From Rhodanobacter sp. Soil772 (GTDB lineage Bacteria > Pseudomonadota > Gammaproteobacteria > Xanthomonadales > Rhodanobacteraceae): DNA of 64,000 bases. The stretch spans positions 1 through 64,000 of the forward strand of contig NZ_LMSK01000002.1 in the NCBI RefSeq assembly GCF_001428385.1, read 5' to 3'. The position numbers and the translations under genes were made by a program. Under the pieces are notes generated by a model that was given only the letters and a program-made list of their open reading frames with translations, had not been told where the DNA came from and searched no databases. Position 1 is the stretch's first letter; the number at the start of each line of letters is the position of its first letter. Shown piece by piece: positions 26,658-34,861 of the stretch.

Positions 26658-27140
26658 CGCACCCGATTTCTCCAGCCTCATACGACGATCGAGTGCGTCG
26701 GATTTCTGCTGTTGTGCTGCGCCGAATTTGTTCCCGAGCGTACGGATCTCCTCACGCAACTCGTCTATGCACGCGCTTAGCTCAGGCTGCAGCGAATCGT
26801 ACGAATCTAGACCAGATCTTAATGCTTTGATGTCCGCATATCGCCCCATAGCAACCGTTAGAGCTTTGTGAGCAATATGGTTCCTCTGGGTTTTTAGCTT
26901 ATTCAAACGCGTGACAACTTTTGTGTTTGCGTTGAGTTTGCAGAATATCGTTAGAAGTCTCTCCAGCGAAAGTGAATCTAGGTCTTTGCTGGAATAACCA
27001 AAATGTATTGCACCATCGAGCCGCAACTCGATAAATTCATAGGCGATGGAGATGTAATACTTCAGGGACTGCTCAATAAACTGGAACTGCGCCAGCATGC
27101 GCAGAGTAGTTTGCTCGTACAGGTTCTGTAAATCTTCCAT
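26652..27140 (-). CDS. Integron cassette protein with HEPN-type R-x4-H motif
   Basis: A 162-aa largely helical protein. LKTQRNHIAHKAL contains R86-N-H-I-A-H91, matching the R-x4-6-H catalytic motif of HEPN ribonucleases and preceded by helices as in that fold. HEPN proteins include toxins and anti-phage nucleases; whether this one is active is inference. The start ATG (27140) is 5 nt after the GTTAGGG core of attC 2, and the stop is inside attC 1. The gene is AT-rich relative to neighbours. No antitoxin-like partner is in the same cassette. Confidence 0.72.
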   Translation of the reverse strand: MEDLQNLYEQTTLRMLAQFQFIEQSLKYYISIAYEFIELRLDGAIHFGYSSKDLDSLSLERLLTIFCKLNANTKVVTRLNKLKTQRNHIAHKALTVAMGRYADIKALRSGLDSYDSLQPELSACIDELREEIRTLGNKFGAAQQQKSDALDRRMRLEKSGAP

Positions 27141-27145
27141 GTGCG

Positions 27146-27202
27146 CCCTAACGCTGGAGTTAAGCGGCGGCGAAGCCGTCCGCCTTGAACGAAATGTTAG
27201 AC
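27146..27202 (-). repeat. attC site 2
   Basis: Minus-strand boxes are GTCTAAC (perfect RYYYAAC) at 27202-27196 and GTTAGGG at 27152-27146. The interior is nearly identical to sites 1 and 3, including the extrahelical C in GTTCAAG versus CTTAAC and the GACGGCTTCGCCGCC hairpin. It separates the membrane-protein cassette from the HEPN cassette. Confidence 0.9.
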
Positions 27203-27589
27203 GTTAGCCGGTTGTCTGACTCTTTGCCGCAGGGTGGAACCGAGTGCAGTACCAGCCAAGAGAGCGCACACAAGTACGAGCCACTCTAAAGCGAATAGAA
27301 GTGGCGATGCCTTGCCGAGCCAACCAGTGAGTACCTGCGCGAACACTGACGCCACAGCTACTTGAAGTACTAGCGCAGCCCAAGCGTGAGCGAATGGCAT
27401 GAATGGCTGATGGGCAGCAAAGTGGGTAAATACTACCCCACACAAAGTGAAGGAAGCTGCGGCGCTGACGAGCGACACCGCGATGCCAGCGCCGGCGCCC
27501 GTGGTGGAGAACAAACCTTCAAGGAAGCCGATCGTGAACTGCGTAGCAAATAGAGCGGCAGCGTACTTGGTGATCTTTCCCCAGTTCAC
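27197..27589 (-). CDS. Integron cassette: small four-helix membrane protein
   Basis: A 130-aa protein with four hydrophobic segments (about residues 8-28, 35-60, 68-90, 95-115) and a basic C-terminus (LRQRVRQPANV). No family recognised. The start is GTG at 27589, preceded by GGGAGAGA at good spacing and about 15 nt after the attC 3 core. The stop overlaps the first box of attC 2. Base composition is lower in GC than the chromosome around it. Confidence 0.72.
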   Translation of the reverse strand: MNWGKITKYAAALFATQFTIGFLEGLFSTTGAGAGIAVSLVSAAASFTLCGVVFTHFAAHQPFMPFAHAWAALVLQVAVASVFAQVLTGWLGKASPLLFALEWLVLVCALLAGTALGSTLRQRVRQPANV

Positions 27590-27604
27590 GACTCTCTCCC
27601 TGAT

Positions 27605-27661
27605 GTCTAACGCTGGAGTTAAGCGGCGGCACAGCCGTCCGCCTTGAACGACTGGTTAGCG
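27605..27661 (-). repeat. attC site 3
   Basis: On the minus strand it begins CGCTAAC and ends GTTAGAC (a perfect GTTRRRY). The interior has the same GTTCAAG/CTTAAC pair with one extra base and a GGACGGCTGTGCCGCC hairpin, differing from sites 1 and 2 only at the loop. It separates the lipoprotein cassette from the membrane-protein cassette. Confidence 0.9.
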
Positions 27662-27669
27662 CGCTAACC

Positions 27670-27999
27670 TTAGTCCATGGACTTTAGGTTGGCCACTGAA
27701 ACCACCTTGTAGATCTTAAGCACGTGCCTAGATGCGCCGAGATTGCAGTAGTGACCTTTTGGGCTGAGGCTCCCTTGGACTACAACATCTGCGGTACCAG
27801 ACTGGGCAGACGGAAGCTGTGCTTGAGCCAACTCGACGCTGTTGACGCACCAAGCCTCATAGGAGCCTGCAGGCGTGAACGAGGAGCTCTCAAAGTTGTA
27901 GAAATAGCTACCCTTGTAGATCTGCCCTTGCGAATGCGTGGCACAACCTGCAAGAAGCTGGCTTGTAGAAAGGAGCAATCCGATTGCGAGATTCTTCAT
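27670..27999 (-). CDS. Integron cassette: small lipoprotein
   Basis: A 109-aa protein with a signal peptide and lipobox (MKNLAIGLLLSTSQLLAGC), then a polar body with two further Cys residues (EAWCVNSV, GHYCNLG). No family recognised. ATG 27999 is preferred; an in-frame GTG two codons upstream is possible. The start is about 10 nt after a GTTAGCG core, as for a first cassette. A role at the cell envelope is inferred from the lipobox only. Confidence 0.72.
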   Translation of the reverse strand: MKNLAIGLLLSTSQLLAGCATHSQGQIYKGSYFYNFESSSFTPAGSYEAWCVNSVELAQAQLPSAQSGTADVVVQGSLSPKGHYCNLGASRHVLKIYKVVSVANLKSMD

Positions 28000-28201
28000 T
28001 TGCACGCTAACGCTAAATAGATTTCAAAATGAAGTGTAATCCTGCAGCCTATCCCGTGCTCGTCGCCGTACACGACAGGGCTCAGGCCTACACAGATCAA
28101 CAAGTTGCTGCGCTTGGTGCAGCCTAATCCCGCCGTCTAATCCCGCCGTGTCTCCACGCACACGATCACAGCGCGAACGCCGTACACGAAACACTCCCAC
28201 C

Positions 28202-28987
28202 TCACCCGAACACCACCATGCTCTGCCGGCTCAACGCCACCGGCTCGCCGCGCGGCCCCCACAGCATCACGCTCTGGTTGGTGTAGCCGTCGCGGGCGGC
28301 GATCAGTTCCGCATCGACGCGCCAGTCGTCCAGGCCGAGGTCGTCGTAGCGGTCGCGCAGCAGTTCGAGCATCCAGGTGAGTGAGCTGCCGGGGGTGGGC
28401 GTGGCGAACATCGATAGGGCGATCGGCGGGATGAAATCGGCGAAGGCGAGTACGTGGGTTTCGTCCGGCGGGCCGTCGTCGCGCAGGGAGAGTTGCAGCA
28501 CGCTGTCGCGCTGGTGGCCGCCGCTGAACGGCAGGTCGCCGCGCAGCCAGCTGGCGCGGAAGTGCTGGGTGAAGGTGGGCATGCGGCCTTCGACGTAATG
28601 CAGCTCCTGCGGCGCCACCGCCACGACGGGCGGTTGTTCGGGCTGGAAGTCCAACGCCGAGGGGCGCGCACGGCCGAATACGCCGAGCAGCCGGCACAGT
28701 GTCTGTTCGCCGTCGCACAGGCTGGCCTCGACCTGGATGACGCTGCGCCCTGCGCGCAGGCATTGCGCGCGAATGGCCACGTTGCCGGCCGGCACCGGTG
28801 CCACGAAGGTGGTCTGCAGGCTGCGCAACGGCATGTCCGCCGGCACCAGCTCGCGCATCGCGCGCAGGGCGAGTGCCGCCTGCAGGCCGCCGAAGGCGCT
28901 GCGCCCCTGCAGCCAGTCCTCGCTGATCGTGGCCTGCCAGCCGTCGCCATGACGCGTGACCGTCTGCATCGCTTCGGAAAATCGCAT
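28202..28987 (-). CDS. Acyl-CoA thioesterase, TesB-like double hotdog
   Basis: A 261-aa protein with two hotdog halves: WLQGRSAFGGLQAALALRAM in the N-terminal half, and DFIPPIALSMFATPTPGSSLTWMLELL with a later ARDGYTNQSVMLWGPRGEPVALSRQSMVVFG in the C-terminal half. This matches the acyl-CoA thioesterase/TesB-like family, which hydrolyses acyl-CoAs. It is divergent from an acyl-CoA dehydrogenase, consistent with fatty-acid catabolism. Length is typical. Confidence 0.85.
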   Translation of the reverse strand: MRFSEAMQTVTRHGDGWQATISEDWLQGRSAFGGLQAALALRAMRELVPADMPLRSLQTTFVAPVPAGNVAIRAQCLRAGRSVIQVEASLCDGEQTLCRLLGVFGRARPSALDFQPEQPPVVAVAPQELHYVEGRMPTFTQHFRASWLRGDLPFSGGHQRDSVLQLSLRDDGPPDETHVLAFADFIPPIALSMFATPTPGSSLTWMLELLRDRYDDLGLDDWRVDAELIAARDGYTNQSVMLWGPRGEPVALSRQSMVVFG

Positions 28988-29089
28988 GGATGGCGCCTGC
29001 GCTGGGGAGTGGCTTTCGATGATGCCAGCGCCACGCGCCGAATGCCCGCATGCCTATACTCGACACCTCGACTCTGGGCGGAGCGCGCC

Positions 29090-30733
29090 ATGGCCTTCCT
29101 GCAGGATTCACCGCAACTGCCGCACCCGTATCGCAGCGACCGTGCGCTGCTGGCCTTGCTCGACCGTGCGCTGCCGGCCGAGCGCCGCGCGGCGCTGAAT
29201 GCCGACCTCGGCGCGCTCGGCGACTACGCGCAGATGGCGTGGCAGCGCGCGTGCACCACGACGCGGCGCAAGCCGGTGCTGACGCAGTGGGACGCGTGGG
29301 GCCGGCGGGTGGACCGCATCGAGTTGACGCCGGCGTGGCAGGAAGGCGCGGCGATGACGACACGGCATGCGGTACTGGCCGCCGGCCACGGCGATAGTGC
29401 GTACGGGCGGCTGGAGGAATTTGCCCGCGTCTACCTGTACCACCTCGCCAGCGAGTTCTACACCTGCCCGCTGGCGATGACCGACGGCGCCGCCACCGCG
29501 ATCAAGGCCTCCGGCAACCGCGAACTGATCGAGCGCGTGCTGCCGCATTTCCTCAGCCGCGATCCGGCCACCTTCTGGCTCAGCGGCCAGTGGATGACCG
29601 AGACCGCCGGCGGCTCCGATGTCGGCCACACCGAAACCGTCGCGCGGCAGGATGCCGCCGGGCAGTGGCGCCTGTACGGGCGCAAGTGGTTCAGCTCGGC
29701 GGTGGTCGGCGAGGCGGCGCTGGCGCTGGCGCGGCCCGAAGGCGCCGCGGCCGCGGGCACCGCGGCGCTGGCGCTGTTCTATGTCGAGACGATGGACGGC
29801 GCGCGACGCAAGCCGGAGCTGGTGATCGACCGCTTGAAGGACAAGCTCGGCACGCAGGAACTGCCCACCGCGGAAATCCATCTCGACGGCCTGCCCGCGT
29901 GGCCGCTGGGCGAGTTGGCCCACGGCGTGCGCCAGGTGGCGCCGATGCTCAACGTCACGCGCACGTGGAACGCGGTCTGCGCGGTCGCCAGCATGGCCCG
30001 CGCGCTCAGCCTGGCGCGCGATTTCGCCGAGCGCCGGCGCGCGTTTGGCCGTCCATTGATCGAGCAGCCGCTGCACGCGCAGACGCTGGCCGACATGCAG
30101 GCCGAGTTCGAGGGCGCGTTCGCGCTGGCGTTCGAGATCGCGCAACTGCTGGGCCAAGTCGAGCACGGCGCGGCGCAGCCGCACGAGGCCGCGCTGCTGC
30201 GCCTGCTCACCCCGCTGGCCAAGCTGTGGACCGGCAAGCTGGCGGCGCAGATGTGCTCGGAGGCGCTGGAGTGCTTCGGCGGCGCCGGCTACATCGAGGA
30301 CACCGGCCTGCCGCAGCTGCTGCGCGACGCGCAGGTGTACGCGATCTGGGAAGGCACCACCAACGTGCTGTCGCTGGACAGCCTGCGCGCGCTGGCCGGC
30401 GACAGCCTGGGCGCGTTGCGCACGGCCTGCGCGAGCTGGCTGGATGGCAACGACGACATGCATGCGGCCAGCGCGATCCGACAGACGCTGGACGCCGCGG
30501 CGCGCTGGCTCGACCAGCATGCGGCCGCGCGCGACACGCTGGAGGCCGGTGCGCGCGGCCTCGCCTTCACCCTGGCACGCTGCGCCGCGGCGGCGCTGCT
30601 GGCACGCCAGGCCACCTGGTCGGATCGCCACGGCGACCGCCGTCCGGCCGCGGCGCGGCGGCGCTTCATCAATCTTGGCCTCGACCGGCTGGTCGCGCCG
30701 GACGCCGACAACACCGCCCTGCTGCTGGGGTAA
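29090..30733 (+). CDS. Acyl-CoA dehydrogenase family protein, AidB-like
   Basis: A 547-aa flavoprotein. FWLSGQWMTETAGGSDVGHTET is the FAD/substrate-binding signature of the AidB branch. RAFGRPLIEQPLHAQTLADMQAE and ALECFGGAGYIEDTGLPQLLRDAQVYAIWEGTTNVLSLD are the C-terminal acyl-CoA dehydrogenase motifs, including the usual catalytic-region ExTxN sequence. ATG 29090 (MAFLQDSPQ) matches the family N-terminus. In E. coli AidB protects against alkylation and binds DNA; whether this homologue does so or oxidises acyl-CoA cannot be told. Confidence 0.88.
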   Translation: MAFLQDSPQLPHPYRSDRALLALLDRALPAERRAALNADLGALGDYAQMAWQRACTTTRRKPVLTQWDAWGRRVDRIELTPAWQEGAAMTTRHAVLAAGHGDSAYGRLEEFARVYLYHLASEFYTCPLAMTDGAATAIKASGNRELIERVLPHFLSRDPATFWLSGQWMTETAGGSDVGHTETVARQDAAGQWRLYGRKWFSSAVVGEAALALARPEGAAAAGTAALALFYVETMDGARRKPELVIDRLKDKLGTQELPTAEIHLDGLPAWPLGELAHGVRQVAPMLNVTRTWNAVCAVASMARALSLARDFAERRRAFGRPLIEQPLHAQTLADMQAEFEGAFALAFEIAQLLGQVEHGAAQPHEAALLRLLTPLAKLWTGKLAAQMCSEALECFGGAGYIEDTGLPQLLRDAQVYAIWEGTTNVLSLDSLRALAGDSLGALRTACASWLDGNDDMHAASAIRQTLDAAARWLDQHAAARDTLEAGARGLAFTLARCAAAALLARQATWSDRHGDRRPAAARRRFINLGLDRLVAPDADNTALLLG

Positions 30734-30745
30734 ACGGCTCTTGGC

Positions 30746-30815
30746 GTAGGAGCCCGCTTGCGGGCGATGCTTTTGTCACACATCGGAAGAGCATCGCCCG
30801 CAAGCGGGCTCCTAC
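30746..30815. repeat. Dispersed palindrome with 25-bp arms
   Basis: Perfect arms at 30746-30770 and 30791-30815 (starting GTAGGAGCCCGCTTGCGGG) enclose a 20-nt loop. It is a third type of intergenic palindrome in this window, and similar GTAGGAGCCCGC elements are widespread in Xanthomonadales and Pseudomonas. It lies between the dehydrogenase and asparaginase-like genes and may separate their transcripts. Confidence 0.88.
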
Positions 30816-30873
30816 AGGCACGCATGTGTCTGCACGGGCTAAAATGCCGGAACTCCCTCCACGGCCCACCGAC

Positions 30874-31365
30874 ATGCAGCACCTGACCATCGTCACCACC
30901 GGCGGCACCATCGACAAGATCTACTTCGACGACAAGTCGGACTACAAGATCGGTGCGCCGCAGATCGGCGAGATCCTCGGCCAGCTCGGCGTGGCGTTCC
31001 AGTTCGACGTGATCCCGATCCTGCGCAAGGACAGCCTGCACATGGGCGCCGAGGACCGCGCGCTGGTGCGCTCGACGATCGAGGCGCAGCCGCACCGCCA
31101 CGTGCTGGTCACCCACGGCACCGACACCATGGTCGAGACCGCGCGCGAACTGGCCAGCATCAAGGGCAAGGTGATCGTGCTGACCGGCGCGCTGAACCCG
31201 GCACGCTTCCAGGGCTCCGACGCGGTGTTCAACGTCGGTTGCGCGGTGGCCGCGGTGCAGACCCTGCCCGACGGCGTCTACATCACCATGAACGGCCGCG
31301 TGTGGGACCCGGCCAAGGTGCGCAAGAACCGCGACGCCAACCGTTTCGAGGAAGTCGCCGGCTGA
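30874..31365 (+). CDS. Small single-domain asparaginase-like protein
   Basis: A 163-aa protein matching only the N-terminal domain of type I/II L-asparaginases: TTGGTIDKIYFDD carries the first catalytic Thr and VTHGTDTMVETA the second Thr-Asp pair. The usual C-terminal domain (another about 150 aa) is absent, so it is a recognised short family rather than a truncation; no remnant follows. Either ATG 30874 or an upstream ATG at 30844 may be the start. Activity on asparagine is unproven. Confidence 0.85.
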   Translation: MQHLTIVTTGGTIDKIYFDDKSDYKIGAPQIGEILGQLGVAFQFDVIPILRKDSLHMGAEDRALVRSTIEAQPHRHVLVTHGTDTMVETARELASIKGKVIVLTGALNPARFQGSDAVFNVGCAVAAVQTLPDGVYITMNGRVWDPAKVRKNRDANRFEEVAG

Positions 31366-31376
31366 TTCGCGCGCAG

Positions 31377-31410
31377 AAAAAACGGGCCCGGCCGATCCGA
31401 CCGGGCCCGC
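31377..31410. terminator. Terminator between asparaginase-like gene and M4 protease
   Basis: A stem CGGGCCCGG (31383-31391) / CCGGGCCCG (31401-31409) with a 9-nt loop. On the minus strand it is followed by T6, so it terminates the protease transcript. It also lies just after the plus-strand asparaginase-like gene. Confidence 0.85.
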
Positions 31411-31467
31411 GTTGCAGCTACTGCTCCTTGGGAAAAACGGCGGGTCATCCCTGGCCCGTCAGGGGGC

Positions 31468-33609
31468 TTACCAGTTGGCCACCAGCGACACGCCCGAGAA
31501 CGACGTATAGCCGCGCACCTTGATGTAGTAGGTGCCCGAGGCCGCACTGAACGAGCAGGTTTCCGCATTGCCGGTCCTGTACGGGCGGCAGTCGTAGCTG
31601 CTGGTGGTCGGAGCGGAACCCTTCTTCACGTACAGGTCCGCGTCACCCGTGCCGCCGGAGATCGCGATGGCCAGATTGCTGCCCGACGGCACCGTCACCG
31701 TGTAGCTGAGCTCCTGACCCGAGGAACCGGCCAGACCGGTTACCGGCACGCCATCCTGCAGGCCGCCGCTACCGCCGCCGGTGCTGTAGGACGCCTTGAC
31801 CGTGACGCCGGAGTACGCCGAATAGCCGTGCACCTTGATGTAGTACTTGCCTGCACTGGGCGCGGTCACGGTGCAGCTTTCCGCATTGCCGGCCTTGTAC
31901 GGGCGGCAGTCGTAGCTGCTGGTGGTCGGCGCACTGCCGAACTTGGTGTACAGGTCGGCATCGCCGGTGCCGCCGGAGATCGACATCACCAGATTGCTGG
32001 CGCCGGTCGGCACGGTGATGAAGTAGTCGTTGTCGCCACCCGTCGCACCGGACACGCCGGTGACGCCCACGTTGTTCTGCAGCTCGCTGGTGGTACCGCC
32101 GCCACCGCCACCCGAACAGCTCACGCCTACGCCGGTGAAGGCGGCGATCACGTCGTTCGCGTTGTAGCCCAAGTCGGTCGCCGCCGACTGCACGCCGCAG
32201 GCGCCGGAGTTGAAGGTGGACGTGGTCGTCCAGTACGACTTGTTGGCGAGCGCGAAGGCCTGGAATGCCTTCTTCACGTCCCAGCCGCTGGTCTTGGCCA
32301 GCAGGCAGAACGCCTTGTTGTACACGCCGCTCGAATAATGCACGTCGAGGCTGGAGGTGTAGTTCGCCGCGTTGTCGATCGAGCCGCCATCCTGCGGCGG
32401 GTTGCACATGTAGCGCAGGGCGTCGCCGATGCCGGCGCTGGTCTTGACGATGTCGCGACCGACCAGGAAGTCGGCGGCGCCGCGGTCGTAGAACTCGGCC
32501 GCTTCGCCGGCGATGTCCGAATACGCCTCGTTCATGCCGCCGGACTGGCCGCTGTACTCGAGGCCCGAGTTCTGCTCGGTGTAGCCGTGGCTGATCTCGT
32601 GGCTGGTCACGTCCAGCGACACCAGCGGATAGAACGTGCTGGCGCCGTCGCCGAAGTACATCGCGCTGCCGTCCCAGAACGCGTTCTCGTAGTTCGACTT
32701 GTAGTGCACCTTCATCACCAGCTGGATGCTCAGCGGCGGCGCGCCGGTGTAGGCGGTGTACATGTCGTGCACGACGCCACCGAAATGATGCGCGTCGTTG
32801 ACCGGCGAATACGCGCCGTTGGTGGCATCGGTGTCGCTGTTCGGGCAGGTGAAGCTGACCACCGAACCACCGCTGGTGCCGTGGTTGAGGTTGTAGGTCT
32901 TGACGTTGGTGTTGACCAGCGTGCAGGTGCTGCCGGACTGGGTCACGTCGAGCGCGGCGTAGTCGGTGCCGTAGAGGTACTTGCCGGTCTTGGTGTTGCC
33001 GCCGGGGCCGGTGGCGGAGGCATCGGTCAGGCCGTTCCAGCTCTTGATCACCTCGCCGGTGTTGGCGTCGACGATCGCGGTCGGGCGCGACGGATTCGCG
33101 CCGCCGACGAAGTAGGACACGCGATAGACCAGGCGCGCCGTGCCGTTGTCCTGCGGGTACACGAACAGGTCGGTCATCTGGTTGCTGATCGTGGCGCCAC
33201 CGATCAGGGTGGTGTGCGCGTGCGACTGCAGCGCCGCGATGGCGCGGGCGGCATTCAGCTTCGGCGCGACCGAGGCCAGGCCGAGCTGGGCGTCCTGCAT
33301 CAGCTCGCCGGTGGCACGCAGCGCATTGCCATTGGCATCCTGCACCACGGCAATGCTGCGGCCGTAAACCGGCACGCCGCGGAACATCTGCTGCTGACGC
33401 ACGACCTTGTGCCCGCCGGGAATGGCCACTGCACTGCGCGGCACCAGCGACATGTTCTGGCCAAGGTTCAGTTGGGCGGCCAGCGAACCGGCCGGCACCG
33501 CACCGAGATCTTGTGCGTGCAAGGTCTTCGTGTTGGCAGCGGTGGCCACCGACGCAGTAGCCATGCCAATCGCGGCAACCAGCAATTTCAGACGGTAATG
33601 ATTGGGCAT
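31468..33609 (-). CDS. Secreted M4-family zinc metalloprotease with two PPC domains
   Basis: A 713-aa thermolysin-like preproprotein. It has a signal peptide (about 1-24), an FTP/PepSY propeptide (to about 200; QQQMFRGVPVYGRSIAVVQD, YRVSYFVGG), and a catalytic domain with the zinc motif HEISH (337-341), the distal ligand in GGMNEAYSDIAGE, and the active-site His in SLDVHYSSGVYNKAF. Two C-terminal bacterial pre-peptidase (PPC) domains, of about 90 aa each, repeat the pattern SGGTGDADLY..SYDCRPY. A Gly/Thr linker joins them. Such PPC tails are usually removed after secretion. Upstream lies a CRP-type site and promoter at 33857-33921. Confidence 0.96.
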   Translation of the reverse strand: MPNHYRLKLLVAAIGMATASVATAANTKTLHAQDLGAVPAGSLAAQLNLGQNMSLVPRSAVAIPGGHKVVRQQQMFRGVPVYGRSIAVVQDANGNALRATGELMQDAQLGLASVAPKLNAARAIAALQSHAHTTLIGGATISNQMTDLFVYPQDNGTARLVYRVSYFVGGANPSRPTAIVDANTGEVIKSWNGLTDASATGPGGNTKTGKYLYGTDYAALDVTQSGSTCTLVNTNVKTYNLNHGTSGGSVVSFTCPNSDTDATNGAYSPVNDAHHFGGVVHDMYTAYTGAPPLSIQLVMKVHYKSNYENAFWDGSAMYFGDGASTFYPLVSLDVTSHEISHGYTEQNSGLEYSGQSGGMNEAYSDIAGEAAEFYDRGAADFLVGRDIVKTSAGIGDALRYMCNPPQDGGSIDNAANYTSSLDVHYSSGVYNKAFCLLAKTSGWDVKKAFQAFALANKSYWTTTSTFNSGACGVQSAATDLGYNANDVIAAFTGVGVSCSGGGGGGTTSELQNNVGVTGVSGATGGDNDYFITVPTGASNLVMSISGGTGDADLYTKFGSAPTTSSYDCRPYKAGNAESCTVTAPSAGKYYIKVHGYSAYSGVTVKASYSTGGGSGGLQDGVPVTGLAGSSGQELSYTVTVPSGSNLAIAISGGTGDADLYVKKGSAPTTSSYDCRPYRTGNAETCSFSAASGTYYIKVRGYTSFSGVSLVANW

Positions 33610-33856
33610 TCAAAACTCCTAGACACTATTTTCGGGACAAACGAGCCCGATGCGGCCACGTAGACCCCATGCAAGAATTGCCGTGCGAGGCACGACCCCT
33701 TTTTTCGTGTGCTGTCTAGCGATCCCAAACTACGTCCGGATCGACTGCCTCCCCCTGGCATTCCGTTGCATGGGCAGCGCGTGGACGCGTAACTGCAAGA
33801 CGGCGATCAGGCCGCCAAAGGATCATCCGTCAACCTCCCCGATGACGAATCCGGCT

Positions 33857-33921
33857 ACGTTATTCCTTGCGAACCATCGCAACAATCTGATTTTTTCCTA
33901 CGCAGGGTGACAGCAGTCACA
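33857..33921 (-). promoter_or_regulatory. CRP/Clp-type site and promoter upstream of the M4 protease
   Basis: On the minus strand TGTGACTGCTGTCACC (33921-33906) matches the CRP consensus TGTGA-N6-TCACA at 9 of 10 positions. About 20 bp downstream, TTGTTG (33885-33880) and TAACGT (33862-33857) form a -35/-10 pair with 17-bp spacing. The site centre would be near -62, a class I position. This implies a 5' leader of about 240 nt for the protease. The rest of the 490-nt gene-free gap (33610-34100) holds a small hairpin with CGTGC/GCACG arms (33681-33693), and I see nothing else in it. Confidence 0.6.
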
Positions 33922-34100
33922 GGACGCGGGATCTGCGCCGCCGCCGACGTGAGTGATGCGCGAAGAAAAAATGGTGGCACATGCGATACGCAGCCGCGCG
34001 CCACGAAGTCGCGTGCCGCGATGAGCCGTCATGTCGGAACGGATGGAATGCGCGAAGCCGGGAAGTCCCCGGCAACTTTCGCGGGCACGGCGGCTCGGAG

Positions 34101-34658
34101 TCAGAGCATGCCGGTTTCGAGCTTCGCCGCGTCGGACATCATCGAATGGGTCCACGGCGGATCGAACACCAGGTCCACATCCGCCTCGACCACCGTGGGA
34201 ATCATCTCCAGCTTGGTGCGTGCGTCGTCGACCAGGATGTCGCCCATGCCGCAGCCGGGTGCGGTCAGGGTGAGTTTCACGTAGACCTTGCGCTCGCCGG
34301 ATTCGGTCTGCTCCAGGCTGAGGTCGTAGACCAGCCCCAGCTCGACCACGTTCACCGGGATCTCCGGATCGAACACGGTGCGCAACTGGTCCCACGCCAG
34401 TTTTTCCACGTCCGCGTTGGTGGCGTCATCAGGCACCTCGATCGGCGCCGGTCGTTCCTTGCCCAACGCATCGGCGTCGTCGCCGGCGATACGGAACAGA
34501 TTGCCTTCCACGTAAACGGTGAAGCTACCGCCCAGCGCCTGGGTGATGTAGCCGATCTGGCCGGCCGGCAGGGTCACCACGTCGCCTTGCGGCACCATCA
34601 CGGCGCCGCAATCACGCACCAGGGTGAAGGGTTCGCTGCTCAGACTGAAACCACTCAT
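34101..34658 (-). CDS. sufT: Fe-S cluster assembly protein SufT-like (DUF59)
   Basis: A 185-aa protein whose N-terminal part (FTLVRDCGAVMVPQGDVVTLPAGQIGYITQALGGSFTVYVEGNLFRI) and C-terminal MIP18/DUF59 domain (WDQLRTVFDPEIPVNVVELGLVYDL, LTLTAPGCGMGDIL with the conserved Cys, DPPWTHSMMSDAAKLETGM) define the SufT family, an auxiliary factor in Fe-S protein maturation. No other suf gene is in the window. The start at 34658 (MSGFSLSSE) fits the family. Confidence 0.92.
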   Translation of the reverse strand: MSGFSLSSEPFTLVRDCGAVMVPQGDVVTLPAGQIGYITQALGGSFTVYVEGNLFRIAGDDADALGKERPAPIEVPDDATNADVEKLAWDQLRTVFDPEIPVNVVELGLVYDLSLEQTESGERKVYVKLTLTAPGCGMGDILVDDARTKLEMIPTVVEADVDLVFDPPWTHSMMSDAAKLETGML

Positions 34659-34861
34659 GCCAACGCCAATCCTGTATCTGCGGGCACGGCCATGCGTCGA
34701 ACCCTGGTTGTCTATTATGCCGCCCGCCGCGCGCAGCCGCTTGTCCCAGATCAGGCCGGAATCACCACAACTCAAGGGATACCCGCCGGCGACACGTTAT
34801 GATGGCCGCTTTACCCGACGGAAAGACGCATGCGCCCTGCCCTCCTGACGTGTCATCGCCG

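Larger units (their letters stand above)
26602..28016 (-). mobile_element. Integron gene-cassette cluster without integrase (CALIN-like)
   Basis: Three consecutive minus-strand genes are each followed by a near-identical attC site of 56-57 bp. Cassette order in the direction of reading is lipoprotein, membrane protein, HEPN-motif protein. Start codons lie within 5-30 nt of the preceding core site, as in integron cassettes. By eye the cassette genes are clearly AT-richer than the flanks. The upstream end is a GTTAGCG core at about 28007-28013 without a recognisable attC. No tyrosine recombinase of the IntI type is in the window, so this is a cluster of attC sites lacking an integron integrase. 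Confidence 0.85.

Noticed and set aside
26602-28200. An integron integrase gene next to the cassettes
   Set aside because: No tyrosine recombinase motifs were found on either strand here or elsewhere in the window, hence the integrase-less interpretation.
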